DNA of 64,000 nt, taken from positions 2,480,001-2,544,000 of the forward strand of contig NZ_CP106879.1 in the NCBI RefSeq assembly GCF_025677645.1, read 5' to 3'. Below, one piece after another: positions 8,415-17,701 of this stretch. Position 1 is the stretch's first letter. Each line of letters opens with the position of its first letter. The notes beneath the pieces are model-generated. The model was not told the DNA's origin, ran no database searches, and saw only the letters and a program-made list of their open reading frames with translations. The translations under genes and the position numbers were made by a program. Source of the DNA: Curtobacterium poinsettiae. Lineage in GTDB: Bacteria > Actinomycetota > Actinomycetes > Actinomycetales > Microbacteriaceae.

Positions 8415-9146
8415 ATGTCCGACGACGGAACCGACCGACACGGTCAGCGTGCCCTCGACCCGCAGGACGACGACCTCGACCGTGTCTTCGGCCCCGAGAC
8501 CGCGAGCGTCCCCACCCGCACCCGGGCCCGCACCTGGTTCATCATCGGCGGGAGTGCCCTGGCGGTCGCCGCCGTCATCGCGGTGGTGCTCGGCTCGATC
8601 ATCGGGAGCGTCCAGAACGGCATCGGCGGGGTCTTCCCACGCCCGGACGTGGCGCTCGACCGGTTCGACACGCGCGTGCGTGCCCTGCCCGGCGTCACCG
8701 ACGTGCGGCACCACGCCCCGTCCAAGACCGCGTTCGCGAGCTACGACGCCATCGCGACGGTCCGTGCGGATCCCGCGCTCGACCCCGTTGCCCGGCGTGA
8801 CCTTGTCGCCGCCATCAGCCGCGCAGCAGACGAGTCCGGCGGCAACGGCGTCCGTGTCGTCGTGGTCGCCGACCTCGGCACCCTGCAGATCGGCGTCACC
8901 GGCGCCGGTGCGGTCGCGGCGAAGCGCCTGGCACTGGCGGACACGCTGGACCACATCGGCGGTGTGACGGAGGTCCGCTGCTCGTGGGAGCGTGGCGGGG
9001 ACCCGTCCGACTCCGCAAGCGACCAGTCGATCGTCGTGCGGACCCCGGGTCGGGGGGCAGCGGTGCCGCCGATCGTGGCGCGGGTCACCGAGGAGACGCA
9101 GAAGGTGTTCCCGGGGGCGGACGTGCAGGTGATCGCGCCGGAGTGA
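8415..9146 (+). CDS. Single-pass membrane protein of unknown function
   Basis: A 243-residue protein I do not recognise. An acidic, charged cytoplasmic N-terminus (about residues 1-40, Asp-rich) is followed by one membrane helix at about 41-66 (WFIIGGSALAVAAVIAVVLG) and an extracytoplasmic domain of about 175 residues with two alpha/beta-looking repeats that end in parallel valine-rich strands (VRVVVVADLGTLQIGVTG). A good ribosome site, GAGGGG, lies eight bases before the ATG. A TAGGCT -10 element lies at 8375-8380. The topology suggests a small anchored extracellular domain; nothing more can be assigned. Confidence 0.75.
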   Translation: MSDDGTDRHGQRALDPQDDDLDRVFGPETASVPTRTRARTWFIIGGSALAVAAVIAVVLGSIIGSVQNGIGGVFPRPDVALDRFDTRVRALPGVTDVRHHAPSKTAFASYDAIATVRADPALDPVARRDLVAAISRAADESGGNGVRVVVVADLGTLQIGVTGAGAVAAKRLALADTLDHIGGVTEVRCSWERGGDPSDSASDQSIVVRTPGRGAAVPPIVARVTEETQKVFPGADVQVIAPE

Positions 9147-9215
9147 CGGTGCGGTGGTCGCGCCGTCGAGGCCGGGGAGTGGCACGCCCGACGTGACCGC
9201 GGTCCGCGCCGGCCC

Positions 9216-10295
9216 TCAGCCCCGCCGGTCCCCCACAGCCCGCTCGACGGCCCGGACGACCCGCTCCGCCGAGTCCTGCCACCGGAACCGGCCGGCACGC
9301 TCGATCGACTGCCGCGAGGCCTCGTCCCACCGTTCCTCGACCCGCCGGACAGCCGCAGCGACGGCGGACGGCGACGCCGGGTCGAAGTACTCCGCAGCGG
9401 AGCCGCCGATCTCCCGGAAGATCGGGATGTCACTGACGACGACCGGGGTCCCGACGCCCATCGCCTCGACGAGCGGGATGCCGAACCCCTCGTCGTACGA
9501 CGCGGTCGCCAGTGCCGTGGCCGAACGGAGAACGGACAGGTACTCCTCGTCGGTGGCGCCGTCGTGGAACACGATCGATCCCGCAGGAGCCAGCGCCTCG
9601 AGCCGTGCCCGGTCGGCGTCGGACACCCGCGACATGCAGTGCAGCGTCCAGTCCGCCCCGAGGAGCGGCAGCGCCGCCGCCAGGGTCTCCACGTTCTTGT
9701 ACGGCATGAACGAGCCCATGTAGACGAGCGAGCGTTGCCGTGGCGCTCCGGCCGACCGCGGTGTCGCCGGATCGGCCGCGTTGTAGGCCACGGTCACGGG
9801 TCGGCGCGTCAGCCGGTGCTCGGCGATCAGCCCGGCGGTCGTCTCCGACACCGTCACCACCCCGTCGGCGCCGTTCAGCAGGAACCGCTGCGGCGCCCAG
9901 GACAGGTGGAACGCCCGCCAGCCGAGCCGCAGCGGCCACGAGAACTCCCGCGGCGGCGTGCGGTTGCGGTAGTAGATCAGGTCGTGCAGCGTCAGGACGA
10001 GCGCGTACCGGCGCCCCCGCGACCCCATCGTCTGCATGGGCGAGAACACCGCGTCGAGCCCGAGCCGGTTGACGCGCCGGGCGACGAGCGGCTCCCCCGC
10101 GTCCGTCGGCGCGGGCAGCAGCTCCCACGGCAGGTCGCTCGGCAGCGACTCGAGCTGGCGCTCGTCACTGACGAGCAGTACGTGGTCGTGCCGGTCCGGC
10201 AGGTGCGCGACGACGCCGGCGGTGAACCGGCTGATGCCGTCGTGCCGACCGATCCGCACGTACCGGCAGTCGATGCCGATGCGCAGGCGCGTCAC
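9216..10295 (-). CDS. Glycosyltransferase family 4 protein
   Basis: A 359-residue GT-B fold glycosyltransferase. The N-terminal half contains the DGISRF glycine turn and HDLIYY, and the C-terminal half the nucleotide-sugar signature EGFGIPLVEAMGVGTPVV with its two catalytic-site glutamates. It resembles mannosyltransferases of cell-envelope polysaccharide clusters, but donor and acceptor are unknown. The GTG start at 10295 overlaps the stop of the upstream alpha/beta hydrolase by three bases, giving a translationally coupled pair. No other polysaccharide gene is nearby. Confidence 0.85.
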   Translation of the reverse strand: MTRLRIGIDCRYVRIGRHDGISRFTAGVVAHLPDRHDHVLLVSDERQLESLPSDLPWELLPAPTDAGEPLVARRVNRLGLDAVFSPMQTMGSRGRRYALVLTLHDLIYYRNRTPPREFSWPLRLGWRAFHLSWAPQRFLLNGADGVVTVSETTAGLIAEHRLTRRPVTVAYNAADPATPRSAGAPRQRSLVYMGSFMPYKNVETLAAALPLLGADWTLHCMSRVSDADRARLEALAPAGSIVFHDGATDEEYLSVLRSATALATASYDEGFGIPLVEAMGVGTPVVVSDIPIFREIGGSAAEYFDPASPSAVAAAVRRVEERWDEASRQSIERAGRFRWQDSAERVVRAVERAVGDRRG

Positions 10296-11284
10296 GACGC
10301 GTCCGCCGTCCGGGAGGCCCGCCCCGACCCCGACCGTCGGCTGTCCGCCGCGGCCGCAACGCGTCCCGTGCGCCCCTGGCGTCCGGCACGTCCGGCCGTG
10401 TCCGCCATCCGGCGGAGCACCGCCGCCGCGGCCGGAGCTGGCGTCTCGTAGTGGACGAGGTGGCCGACACCCGGGATCACGACGAGCTCGGCGTCACGCA
10501 GACGCTCGGCGAGTGCGCGCTGTTCGGGGACGGCGGTGATGTCGTCGTGCTCGGCCGCGACGAGCAGCACGGGCACCTCGATCCGGTCGGCGTACTCGGA
10601 GACGTCGTGGGAGACCGAGGTGCGGAATGCCTCGAGCACGCTCGTGCGGTTCGCGAAGGCCGAGAAGTACCGGTCGTGCTGGTCGTGCACCCATCGGCGG
10701 ACGGCGGGGTCGCGCGACTTCAGCATCGCGATGCTCATCGCCCGGACGATCGCCCCGTTCCGCAGGATCCCGAGCCCGATCGGCTTCGGCAGCACCGCGC
10801 CGGCGCGGTAGTACCCGATCGCGATCGCCGTCCCGACGGCACGCGGACCCTGCAGTGCCGGGGCCGCGATGGGGTTCACGAGCACGAGCAGTCGGGTGTC
10901 GAGCCCGGCGGCGACGGTGGCCGACACCACGATCGACCCGAACGAGTGCCCGAGCACAACGGTGTCGCGGCCGAGCCCGAGCGCGGCGTGGAACCCGGCC
11001 AACCAGGCCACGTAGGCGTCGACGTCGGACACCGGCAGCGGATCGGACACGCCGAAGCCGGGCAGGTCCGGCACGACCACACGGACACCTTCGAGGTGCG
11101 CGGCGATGGTCTCGAGCCCGTGGTGGTCCCCGCGGAACCCGTGGACGGCGAGCACGGTGCGATCCGCATCCTCGGGCCCGTAGACCCAGTAGTGCGTGGT
11201 CCGGCCGTCGACCTGGACGGCACGGTGCACGACCGGGGTGGCGGCCATCAACGACTGGTACGGGGAGAGTACGGGCGGTTGCAT
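10292..11284 (-). CDS. Alpha/beta hydrolase
   Basis: A 330-residue alpha/beta-fold hydrolase. It has the oxyanion HGFRGDHHG segment, the nucleophile elbow GHSFGS, a late acidic residue in AAEHDDIT and a catalytic histidine in GVGHLVHYE. The C-terminus has a 35-residue Arg/Ala/Gly-rich tail absent from the core fold. ATG at 11284 begins the conserved region. It is the first gene of a two-gene unit with the GT4 glycosyltransferase and is divergent from the trehalose synthase gene. Its substrate is not deducible; esterase or lipase-like activity is likely. Confidence 0.85.
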   Translation of the reverse strand: MQPPVLSPYQSLMAATPVVHRAVQVDGRTTHYWVYGPEDADRTVLAVHGFRGDHHGLETIAAHLEGVRVVVPDLPGFGVSDPLPVSDVDAYVAWLAGFHAALGLGRDTVVLGHSFGSIVVSATVAAGLDTRLLVLVNPIAAPALQGPRAVGTAIAIGYYRAGAVLPKPIGLGILRNGAIVRAMSIAMLKSRDPAVRRWVHDQHDRYFSAFANRTSVLEAFRTSVSHDVSEYADRIEVPVLLVAAEHDDITAVPEQRALAERLRDAELVVIPGVGHLVHYETPAPAAAAVLRRMADTAGRAGRQGRTGRVAAAADSRRSGSGRASRTADAS

Positions 11285-11343
11285 CCGCGCCAGTCTAGGG
11301 AGCGAACCGCACGAAACCCCGGACACCCGCAGCATCTCGCGCC

Positions 11344-11349
11344 TATCGT
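11344..11349 (+). promoter_or_regulatory. -10 element of treS
   Basis: TATCGT in the treS/hydrolase intergenic region matches the TANNNT actinobacterial -10 consensus. It would start a leader of about 43 bases that includes the GAGGAG ribosome site of treS. No convincing -35 box is seen. Confidence 0.4.
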
Positions 11350-11398
11350 GTCCGGGGCGGGCCGCAAGACCGGTCCGTCGATGACGACGAGGAGCACG

Positions 11399-13108
11399 GT
11401 GACCTTCACAGCCCCGATCCAGCTGCCCGGCCTGACGCTCGACCCGCAGTGGTACAAGCGCTCGGTCTTCTACGAGTGCATGATCCGGTCGTTCGTCGAC
11501 TCCAACGGAGACGGCATCGGCGACATCCAGGGCGTGATCGGCAAGCTCGACTACCTGCAGTGGCTCGGCGTGGACGCCCTGTGGCTGCCGCCGTTCTTCC
11601 AGTCGCCGATGCGCGACGGCGGGTACGACATCTCCGACTACCGCGCGATCCTGCCGGAGTTCGGCACGCTCGACGACTTCCGCGAGCTCGTCACGAAGTC
11701 GCACGAGCGGAACATGCGCATCGTGATCGACATGGTGATCAACCACACCAGCGATCAGCACGAGTGGTTCCAGCAGTCCCGCGAGGACCCGAACGGCCCC
11801 TACGGCGACTTCTACGTCTGGCGGGACACCGACGAGGACTACTCGAACATCCGCATCATCTTCGTCGACACCGAGGAGTCCAACTGGACCTTCGACCCGG
11901 TCCGACGCCAGTTCTTCTTCCACCGCTTCTTCTCGCACCAGCCCGACCTGAACTTCGAGAACCCCGCGGTCATCGAGGCGATCTACGACGTCGTCCGGCA
12001 CTGGCTCGACATGGGCGTCGACGGGCTCCGGCTCGACGCGATCCCGTACCTGTTCGAGTCGGAGGAGGGCAACGGCGAGGGCGAGCCGGAGACCCACGAG
12101 TTCATCAAGAAGCTCCGCGCGATGGTCGACGACGAGTACCCCGGCCGTGTGCTCCTGGCCGAGGCCAACCAGTGGCCGCGCGAGACGGCGGCGTTCTTCG
12201 GCACCGACGAGGAGCCCGAGTGCCACATGGCGTTCGACTTCCCGGTGATGCCGCGCATCTTCTACTCGCTCCGCGCCCAGCACGCCGCCGAGCTCAAGGC
12301 GATCCTGTCCGAGACCCTCGACGTGCCGGCCAGCGCGGCGTGGGGCGTCTTCCTCCGCAACCACGACGAGCTCACGCTCGAGATGGTGAGCGAGGAGTAC
12401 CGGCAGGCGATGTACGGCTGGTACGGCTACGACCCGCGGATGCGCTCGAACATCGGTATCCGTCGTCGCCTCGCGCCCCTGCTCGACAACTCCCGCGCCG
12501 AGCTCGAGCTCATCCACGCGCTGCTGTTCTCGCTGCCCGGTTCGCCGTTCCTGTACTACGGCGACGAGATCGGGATGGGCGACAACATCTGGCTGCCGGA
12601 CCGCGACTCGTCGCGCACGCCGATGCAGTGGACGCCCGACCGCAACGCGGGCTTCTCCACCGCCGACCCGGGCAAGCTCTACCTGCCCGTCGTCCAGTCG
12701 CTCGTGTACAACTACGCGCAGGTCAACGTCGAGGCGCAGCTCGCCCAGTCGCGTTCGCTGCTGCACTGGGTCCGGAACGTCATCCACACGCGCAAGGCCC
12801 ACCCGGTGTTCGGCCTCGGCTCCCTGCACGTGCAGGAGACCTCGAACGACTCGGTGCTCGCCTTCGTCCGCTCGTGGGAGGGCTCCGGCCAGCAGTTCGG
12901 CCCGTCCGCCGAGGACGTCCTGTGCGTGTTCTCGTTCGCGACGAACCCGACCTCGGTCACGGTGTCCGCTCCGGAGTTCGCGGGGCGTCCGCTCTACGAC
13001 CTGTTCGGCGGCGGCTCGTTCCCGTCGTTCGACGAGGACGGCAACGTCACGCTGACCATGGGCACGCAGTCGTTCTACTGGCTCCACGTCGGCGCGCCGA
13101 CCCGGTAG
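11399..13108 (+). CDS. treS: Maltose alpha-D-glucosyltransferase / trehalose synthase (GH13)
   Basis: A 569-residue GH13 enzyme that interconverts maltose and trehalose and links trehalose to alpha-glucan synthesis. The catalytic residues are visible: the nucleophile Asp in DGLRLDAIPYL, the acid/base Glu in LLAEANQWPRE and the third Asp in RNHDELTLEM. The early DSNGDGIGDIQG loop is typical of the family. GTG 11399 is chosen because GAGGAG ends five bases before it; ATG 11381 would add six residues. There is no fused maltokinase domain, unlike many TreS proteins, so any maltose kinase lies elsewhere. Confidence 0.92.
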   Translation: MTFTAPIQLPGLTLDPQWYKRSVFYECMIRSFVDSNGDGIGDIQGVIGKLDYLQWLGVDALWLPPFFQSPMRDGGYDISDYRAILPEFGTLDDFRELVTKSHERNMRIVIDMVINHTSDQHEWFQQSREDPNGPYGDFYVWRDTDEDYSNIRIIFVDTEESNWTFDPVRRQFFFHRFFSHQPDLNFENPAVIEAIYDVVRHWLDMGVDGLRLDAIPYLFESEEGNGEGEPETHEFIKKLRAMVDDEYPGRVLLAEANQWPRETAAFFGTDEEPECHMAFDFPVMPRIFYSLRAQHAAELKAILSETLDVPASAAWGVFLRNHDELTLEMVSEEYRQAMYGWYGYDPRMRSNIGIRRRLAPLLDNSRAELELIHALLFSLPGSPFLYYGDEIGMGDNIWLPDRDSSRTPMQWTPDRNAGFSTADPGKLYLPVVQSLVYNYAQVNVEAQLAQSRSLLHWVRNVIHTRKAHPVFGLGSLHVQETSNDSVLAFVRSWEGSGQQFGPSAEDVLCVFSFATNPTSVTVSAPEFAGRPLYDLFGGGSFPSFDEDGNVTLTMGTQSFYWLHVGAPTR

Positions 13109-13131
13109 CCGGGGGTGTCGGTGCGTCCCGT

Positions 13132-13137
13132 TAGCCT
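13132..13137 (+). promoter_or_regulatory. -10 element of the exonuclease gene, leaderless arrangement
   Basis: TAGCCT lies six bases before the GTG start at 13144, with no ribosome binding site between. This places the transcription start on or next to the start codon. Confidence 0.5.
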
Positions 13138-13143
13138 GACCGC

Positions 13144-13890
13144 GTGACGTTCCCCACTGCACAGCTCGACGCGCCCGCTCCGTCCCAGGACCTCACCGGT
13201 CGGCCCTGGTGGCACGCGCTGGGCGTCTTCGACCTCGAGACCACCGGGGTCGACGTCGAGACGGCCCGGATCGTCACCGCCCACGTCGGGCTCATCGACA
13301 TGACCGGGGCCTCCATCGTCGAGGGCGCCTGGATCGCCGACCCCGGCGTCCCGATCCCCGAGGGTGCCGCCGCCGTGCACGGCTACACGACCGAGCGTGC
13401 CCAGGCCGAGGGGCGTCCCGCGGCCGAGGTCGTGGCCGAGATCATCGCCGCGATCGAGGCTGTGTTCGCCCGTGGCATCCCCCTCGTGATCTACAACGCC
13501 CCGTACGACCTCACCGTCCTCGACCGCGAAGCGAAGCGGCACGGGTTCGCCTCCCCCGTCATCGGCAACGTCGTCGACCCGCTGGTGATCGACAAGGCAC
13601 TCGACACCTTCCGCAAGGGCAAGCGCACGCTCGAGGCCGCGTCGGAGCTCTACGGCGTCACACTCGACGACGCGCACGACGCCGGTGCCGACGCGATCGC
13701 TGCCGGGCGTGTCGCCCAGGCCATCGCGGGCAAGTACCCGGACGAGCTCGGCATCTCCGCCGAGGAACTCCACCGCAAGCAGGTCGGCTGGTGCGCCGAG
13801 CAGGCCACCTCGTTCCAGGACTACATGCGCAAGAAGCGCGACCCGACGTTCACCGCCGACGGCCGCTGGCCGCACCGCAACGGCGCTTGA
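13144..13890 (+). CDS. DnaQ-like 3'-5' exonuclease
   Basis: A 248-residue DEDDh exonuclease related to the epsilon proofreading subunit of DNA polymerase III. Motif I is FDLETTG, motif II lies around YNAPYDLTVL and motif III is the HDAGAD segment supplying the catalytic His and Asp. The domain occupies about residues 25-190, leaving a C-terminal tail of about 55 residues (ISAEELHRKQVGWCAEQ, then basic). It stands alone rather than fused to a polymerase. Proofreading or single-strand DNA/RNA trimming are both possible. It appears to be transcribed as a leaderless message. Confidence 0.87.
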   Translation: MTFPTAQLDAPAPSQDLTGRPWWHALGVFDLETTGVDVETARIVTAHVGLIDMTGASIVEGAWIADPGVPIPEGAAAVHGYTTERAQAEGRPAAEVVAEIIAAIEAVFARGIPLVIYNAPYDLTVLDREAKRHGFASPVIGNVVDPLVIDKALDTFRKGKRTLEAASELYGVTLDDAHDAGADAIAAGRVAQAIAGKYPDELGISAEELHRKQVGWCAEQATSFQDYMRKKRDPTFTADGRWPHRNGA

Positions 13891-13906
13891 CCCCGCACTG
13901 CCCCCT

Positions 13907-13978
13907 CGCAAAGCACCGGTGTTCGCGCGCCGAACACCCGCAGAACGCGGTGTGACGTGCCAACACCGGTGTCTTGCG
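13907..13978. repeat. Large imperfect inverted repeat after the exonuclease gene
   Basis: Two 23-base arms, 13907-13929 and 13956-13978, match at 19 of 23 positions when one is reversed. Both contain the core CACCGGTGT. The arms flank a 26-base loop that holds a smaller inverted repeat (ACAC...GTGT). It could terminate transcription in both directions between the exonuclease and rpmE2, or be a remnant of a small mobile repeat. Confidence 0.55.
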
Positions 13979-14018
13979 TCCCTGGGTCAGGGGCAGCTGG
14001 AGACACCGCACAACGCGA

Positions 14019-14050
14019 ACGGGCGGCCCTCCCGGAGGAGGACCGCCCGT
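14019..14050 (-). terminator. Intrinsic terminator hairpin of rpmE2
   Basis: An eight-base outer stem ACGGGCGG/CCGCCCGT, one mismatch, then an inner stem CCTCC/GGAGG, starting 20 bases beyond the rpmE2 stop. There is no U-tract, which is common in GC-rich actinobacteria. Confidence 0.75.
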
Positions 14051-14069
14051 GGGCGTTGCGTGGGGCTGC

Positions 14070-14318
14070 TTACTTGCTGAAGCCCTTGAAGCGCTGGTTG
14101 AACTTCTCGACGCGACCGGCCGAGTCGAGGATGCGCTGCTTGCCCGTGTAGAACGGGTGCGAAGCGGACGAGATCTCGACGTCGATGACCGGGTAGGTCG
14201 CACCGTCGAGCTCGATGGTCTTGTCGCTGTTCGCGGTCGAACGCGTCAGGAACGTCTCACCGGAGGCCAGGTCGCGGAAGACGATGGCGCGGTACTCGGG
14301 GTGGGTGTCGGTCTTCAT
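14070..14318 (-). CDS. rpmE2: 50S ribosomal protein L31, type B (zinc-free)
   Basis: An 82-residue large-subunit ribosomal protein. It starts [17 protein letters not shown] and contains [17 protein letters not shown], the type B hallmark, and it has no cysteine, so it lacks the zinc-binding CxxC of type A L31. In several bacteria type B replaces type A under zinc starvation and is repressed by Zur; no recognisable Zur operator is visible upstream, so this copy may be the constitutive one. A GAGGAA ribosome site precedes the ATG, and a TATCGT -10 element lies at 14390-14395 on the minus strand. Confidence 0.95.
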   Translation of the reverse strand: MKTDTHPEYRAIVFRDLASGETFLTRSTANSDKTIELDGATYPVIDVEISSASHPFYTGKQRILDSAGRVEKFNQRFKGFSK

Positions 14319-14420
14319 GGAGATTCCTCGATAGCGGTGGTGGGATTGCGCGAACTGCGCGGGAAGTCGTCGGCTTGCGCCAGCCGTCCACGATACCAGA
14401 GAGACGGCGGGATCGCAGCG

Positions 14421-15203
14421 CTACGCGGCGCGTGCCGTGTAGCGACCGGCGTCCTTGGTGACCGAGAGGCCGATGCCGAACGCCTCGGTCAGGGTCTGGT
14501 CCGTCAGGACCTCGTCGATGGGGCCTGCGGCCTGCACGTGGCCGTCGGCGAGGACGAGCGCGTGGGTGAAGCCGGCCGGGATCTCCTCGACGTGGTGGGT
14601 CACGATGACGATGGCCGGCGAGTCGGCGCTCTGGGCGTAGCCGCCGAGGGTGCGGACGAGGCTCTCGCGGGCACCGAGGTCGAGCGACGCGGCCGGTTCG
14701 TCGAGGAACAGGATCTCCGGGTCGGTCATCACGGCACGTGCGATCTGCACGCGCTTCTGCTCGCCATCGCTCAGGTCGCCGAACGTGCGGTCGGTGAAGG
14801 ACCCCAGGCCCCACTCCTCGAGCACGCGCTGCGCACGGCGGACGTCGAGCTCCTCGTACTCCTCGTTCCAGCGACCCGTGACCGAGTAGGCCGCGGTGAG
14901 CACGACGTCGATGACCTTCTCGGTCACCGGGATGCGACGGGCCAGCGCGGTCGACGCGAAGCCGATGCGCGGGCGGAGCTCGAACAGGTCGGCACCGCCG
15001 AGTTCGGTCCCGAGCACCTCGACGTCGCCGGAGGTCGGGAACGTCTGGGCACCGGCGACCTGCAGCAGCGTCGTCTTGCCGGCACCGTTCGCGCCGAGCA
15101 CGACCCAGCGTTCGTCGTCCTGCACCTCCCACGAGATCGCGTCGAGGATGGTGGCCCCGTTGCGGACCACGGAGACGTCTGACAAGCGCACGACCGAGGG
15201 CAT
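14421..15203 (-). CDS. ABC transporter ATP-binding protein
   Basis: A 260-residue nucleotide-binding subunit with Walker A GANGAGKTT, signature LSDGEQKRV, Walker B ILFLDEP followed by D-loop SLD, and the switch histidine in VTHHVEE. The start is ATG at 15203. No membrane subunit is encoded nearby, so it either serves a permease encoded elsewhere or is a soluble ABC protein of the YlmA type. It lies only nine bases from the glycogen synthase stop on the same strand, so the two are probably co-transcribed, although a functional link is not evident. Confidence 0.85.
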   Translation of the reverse strand: MPSVVRLSDVSVVRNGATILDAISWEVQDDERWVVLGANGAGKTTLLQVAGAQTFPTSGDVEVLGTELGGADLFELRPRIGFASTALARRIPVTEKVIDVVLTAAYSVTGRWNEEYEELDVRRAQRVLEEWGLGSFTDRTFGDLSDGEQKRVQIARAVMTDPEILFLDEPAASLDLGARESLVRTLGGYAQSADSPAIVIVTHHVEEIPAGFTHALVLADGHVQAAGPIDEVLTDQTLTEAFGIGLSVTKDAGRYTARAA

Positions 15204-15212
15204 GCGACCAGC

Positions 15213-16412
15213 CTACGGGTTCTGGCCGAGCACCCGGTCGTAGACCTGCCGTGTCCTGGTGGCGATCGCGTCCCAGGTGAACTCGGTCTCGACACGGAGC
15301 CGTCCGGCGCGTCCCATGAGCTTCGCCAGCCCCTCGTCGGCGAGCACCTCGGTGAGGGTCGCGGCGAGGTCCGCCACGAAACGGTCGGGGTCGGTCGGGG
15401 TGCCGGTGCCGTCCTGCACCTGGTCGATCGGGACGATGCGGCCGGTGAGCCCGTCGGCGACGACCTCGGGGATGCCCCCGGTGCCGGTGCCGACGACGGG
15501 GATGCCGCACGCCATCGCCTCGAGGTTCACGATGCCGAGCGGCTCGTAGACCGACGGGCAGACGAACACGGTGCCCGAGGACAGCACGTTCACGATCTCC
15601 TGGTGCGCGAGCATCCGGTCGATCCAGACGACGCCTTCACGTTCCGCGCGGAGGCCCTCGACGAGCTCGGTGACCTCGGCCAGGATCTCGGGGGTGTCGG
15701 GCGCGCCGGCGCACAGCACGATCTGCACGTCCGACGGCAGCGACGCCACGGCGCGGAGCAGGTACGGCAGGCCCTTCTGGCGGGTGATCCGTCCGACGAA
15801 CACGACGCTCGGGCGCGTCGGGTCGATGCCGAGGGCGCGCACGGCGTCCTCGTCGACGGTCGGCTTCCACGCGTCGATGTCGATGCCGTTGTAGACGACG
15901 TGCACCTTCGCCGGGTCGATCGACGGGTACGAACGCAGGATGTCCGCACGCATGGCCTTCGAGACCGCGATGACGCCGTCGGCGTGTTCGAACGCCTCGC
16001 GCTCCATCCAGCTGGACAGGCGGTAGCCGCCGCCGAGCTGCTCGGCCTTCCACGGACGGAGCGGCTCGAGGCTGTGGGCGGTCACGACGTGGGGGATGCC
16101 GTAGGTGAGCTGCGCGATCCGGCCCGCGGAGTTCGCGTACCAGGTGTGCGAGTGCACGAGGTCGGCACCCTCGACGTCGGCCGCGATGGCCACGTCGGTG
16201 CCGAGGGCCTGCAGCGCGCCGTTCGCCTGGCCGAGGCCGTCCGGGGTCCGGTAGCCCCACACGTCGGGTTCGTCACGGAAGGCCCCGAAGGCCCGGACAC
16301 GGACTTCCGTGTCCGTTCCCGACCGCAACGCGGCGGTGAGTTCGGACACGTGGACACCCGCTCCGCCGTAGACCTCCGGCGGATACTCCCTGGTCAGCAG
16401 ATCGACTCGCAC
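15213..16412 (-). CDS. glgA: Glycogen synthase / alpha-maltose-1-phosphate synthase (GT4)
   Basis: A 399-residue GT-B enzyme. It begins with [21 protein letters not shown], where the GGAGVH loop is the ADP-glucose site, followed by [18 protein letters not shown] and the C-terminal [17 protein letters not shown] with the catalytic glutamates. At about 400 residues it matches the actinobacterial GT4 form. The divergent glgC next to it mirrors the mycobacterial GlgM-GlgC arrangement, where GlgM makes maltose-1-phosphate from ADP-glucose and glucose-1-phosphate. I infer it may do the same and supply alpha-glucan synthesis; classical chain elongation is the alternative. Confidence 0.9.
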   Translation of the reverse strand: MRVDLLTREYPPEVYGGAGVHVSELTAALRSGTDTEVRVRAFGAFRDEPDVWGYRTPDGLGQANGALQALGTDVAIAADVEGADLVHSHTWYANSAGRIAQLTYGIPHVVTAHSLEPLRPWKAEQLGGGYRLSSWMEREAFEHADGVIAVSKAMRADILRSYPSIDPAKVHVVYNGIDIDAWKPTVDEDAVRALGIDPTRPSVVFVGRITRQKGLPYLLRAVASLPSDVQIVLCAGAPDTPEILAEVTELVEGLRAEREGVVWIDRMLAHQEIVNVLSSGTVFVCPSVYEPLGIVNLEAMACGIPVVGTGTGGIPEVVADGLTGRIVPIDQVQDGTGTPTDPDRFVADLAATLTEVLADEGLAKLMGRAGRLRVETEFTWDAIATRTRQVYDRVLGQNP

Positions 16413-16446
16413 TGGTTCAACGTAACCGGTTCCCAGTGCTGACGCC

Positions 16447-16452
16447 TACTGT
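16447..16452 (+). promoter_or_regulatory. -10 element of glgC, leaderless arrangement
   Basis: TACTGT ends seven bases before the glgC ATG at 16460, in the 47-base gap between the divergent glgA and glgC genes. Both promoters must fit in this gap, so they probably overlap or face each other closely. Confidence 0.45.
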
Positions 16453-16459
16453 GAGCGGC

Positions 16460-17701
16460 ATGGCACCAAAGAAGGTCTTCGGCATCGTGCTCGCCGGCGG
16501 CGAGGGCAAACGACTCATGCCGCTCACGGCCGATCGCGCGAAGCCCGCCGTCCCGTTCGGCGGCAACTTCCGTCTCATCGACTTCGCACTGTCGAACCTG
16601 GTCAACTCCGGTCTGCAGAAGATCGTCGTCCTGACCCAGTACAAGTCGCACAGTCTCGACCGGCACGTCGCGGAGACGTGGCGCATGGAGGGGCTGCTCG
16701 GCTCCTACGTCGCGTCCGTCCCCGCGCAGCAGCGGCTCGGCAAGCGCTGGTTCGCCGGCTCGGCCGACGCGATCCTGCAGTCGCTCAACCTGCTGCGCGA
16801 CGAGCGACCCGACATCGTGGTCGTCGTCGGGGCGGACCACGTGTACCGGATGGACTTCCACCAGATGGTCGAGGCGCACATCGCCTCCGGCCGCAGCGCC
16901 ACGGTGGCGGCGATCCGTCAGCCGATCGGGCTCGCCGACCAGTTCGGCGTGATCCAGGTGGCTGACGACGACCCGACGAAGATCGAGGCGTTCCTCGAGA
17001 AGCCGAAGGACGCCGTCGGCCTGGCCGACTCCCCCGGCGAGATCCTGGCCTCGATGGGCAACTACGTGTTCAACGCGGACGCGCTCGTCGACGCGGTCCT
17101 GCGTGACGGCCAGCTCGAGACGTCCGCGCACGACATGGGCGGCGACATCGTCCCCGACTTCGTCAACCGCGGCGACGCCGGCGTGTACGACCTGCAGCGC
17201 AACGAGGTCCCCGGTTCCACCGACCGCGACAAGTACTACTGGCGCGACGTCGGCACCATCGACTCGTTCTTCGACGCCCACATGGACCTCATCGCGCCGG
17301 TCCCGGTCTTCAACCTGTACAACCAGGACTGGCCGATCTTCAACCAGCAGACGAACCTGCCGCCGGCGAAGTTCGTCCGCGACGCCAACGGCAACACCGG
17401 GTCCACGGTGGACTCGCTCGTGTCGCTCGGTTGCCTGGTGTCGGGTGCGCAGGTCGAGCGCAGCATGATCGGGCCCTGGTGCTCGATCGACTCCGGCGCG
17501 AAGGTCCTCGACTCGATCGTGTTCGAGCGCGCCACCATCGGTGCCGGGGCGATCGTCAACCGCGCCATCCTCGACAAGGACGTCGTCCTCGCGCCGGGTG
17601 CGCAGGTGGGCGTCGACCGCGAGGCCGACGAGGCGCGCGGGTTCACCGTCACCGAGTCGGGCATCACCGTGGTGGGCAAGGGCGTCCGCGTCGACGCCTG
17701 A
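16460..17701 (+). CDS. glgC: Glucose-1-phosphate adenylyltransferase
   Basis: A 413-residue ADP-glucose pyrophosphorylase, the committed step of glycogen synthesis (glucose-1-phosphate plus ATP to ADP-glucose). The N-terminus has the nucleotide-binding [17 protein letters not shown] and [18 protein letters not shown] and [17 protein letters not shown] follow; the C-terminal left-handed beta-helix carries hexapeptide-like repeats ([16 protein letters not shown]). ATG 16460 begins MAPKKVFG, and an upstream in-frame extension is rejected because it crosses the probable promoter. Its last 17 codons are repeated in frame beyond the stop codon. Confidence 0.95.
   Translation: MAPKKVFGIVLAGGEGKRLMPLTADRAKPAVPFGGNFRLIDFALSNLVNSGLQKIVVLTQYKSHSLDRHVAETWRMEGLLGSYVASVPAQQRLGKRWFAGSADAILQSLNLLRDERPDIVVVVGADHVYRMDFHQMVEAHIASGRSATVAAIRQPIGLADQFGVIQVADDDPTKIEAFLEKPKDAVGLADSPGEILASMGNYVFNADALVDAVLRDGQLETSAHDMGGDIVPDFVNRGDAGVYDLQRNEVPGSTDRDKYYWRDVGTIDSFFDAHMDLIAPVPVFNLYNQDWPIFNQQTNLPPAKFVRDANGNTGSTVDSLVSLGCLVSGAQVERSMIGPWCSIDSGAKVLDSIVFERATIGAGAIVNRAILDKDVVLAPGAQVGVDREADEARGFTVTESGITVVGKGVRVDA

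Noticed and set aside
14319..14420. Zur operator upstream of rpmE2
   Set aside because: Type B L31 genes are often Zur-controlled, but I find no AT-rich Zur dyad here.
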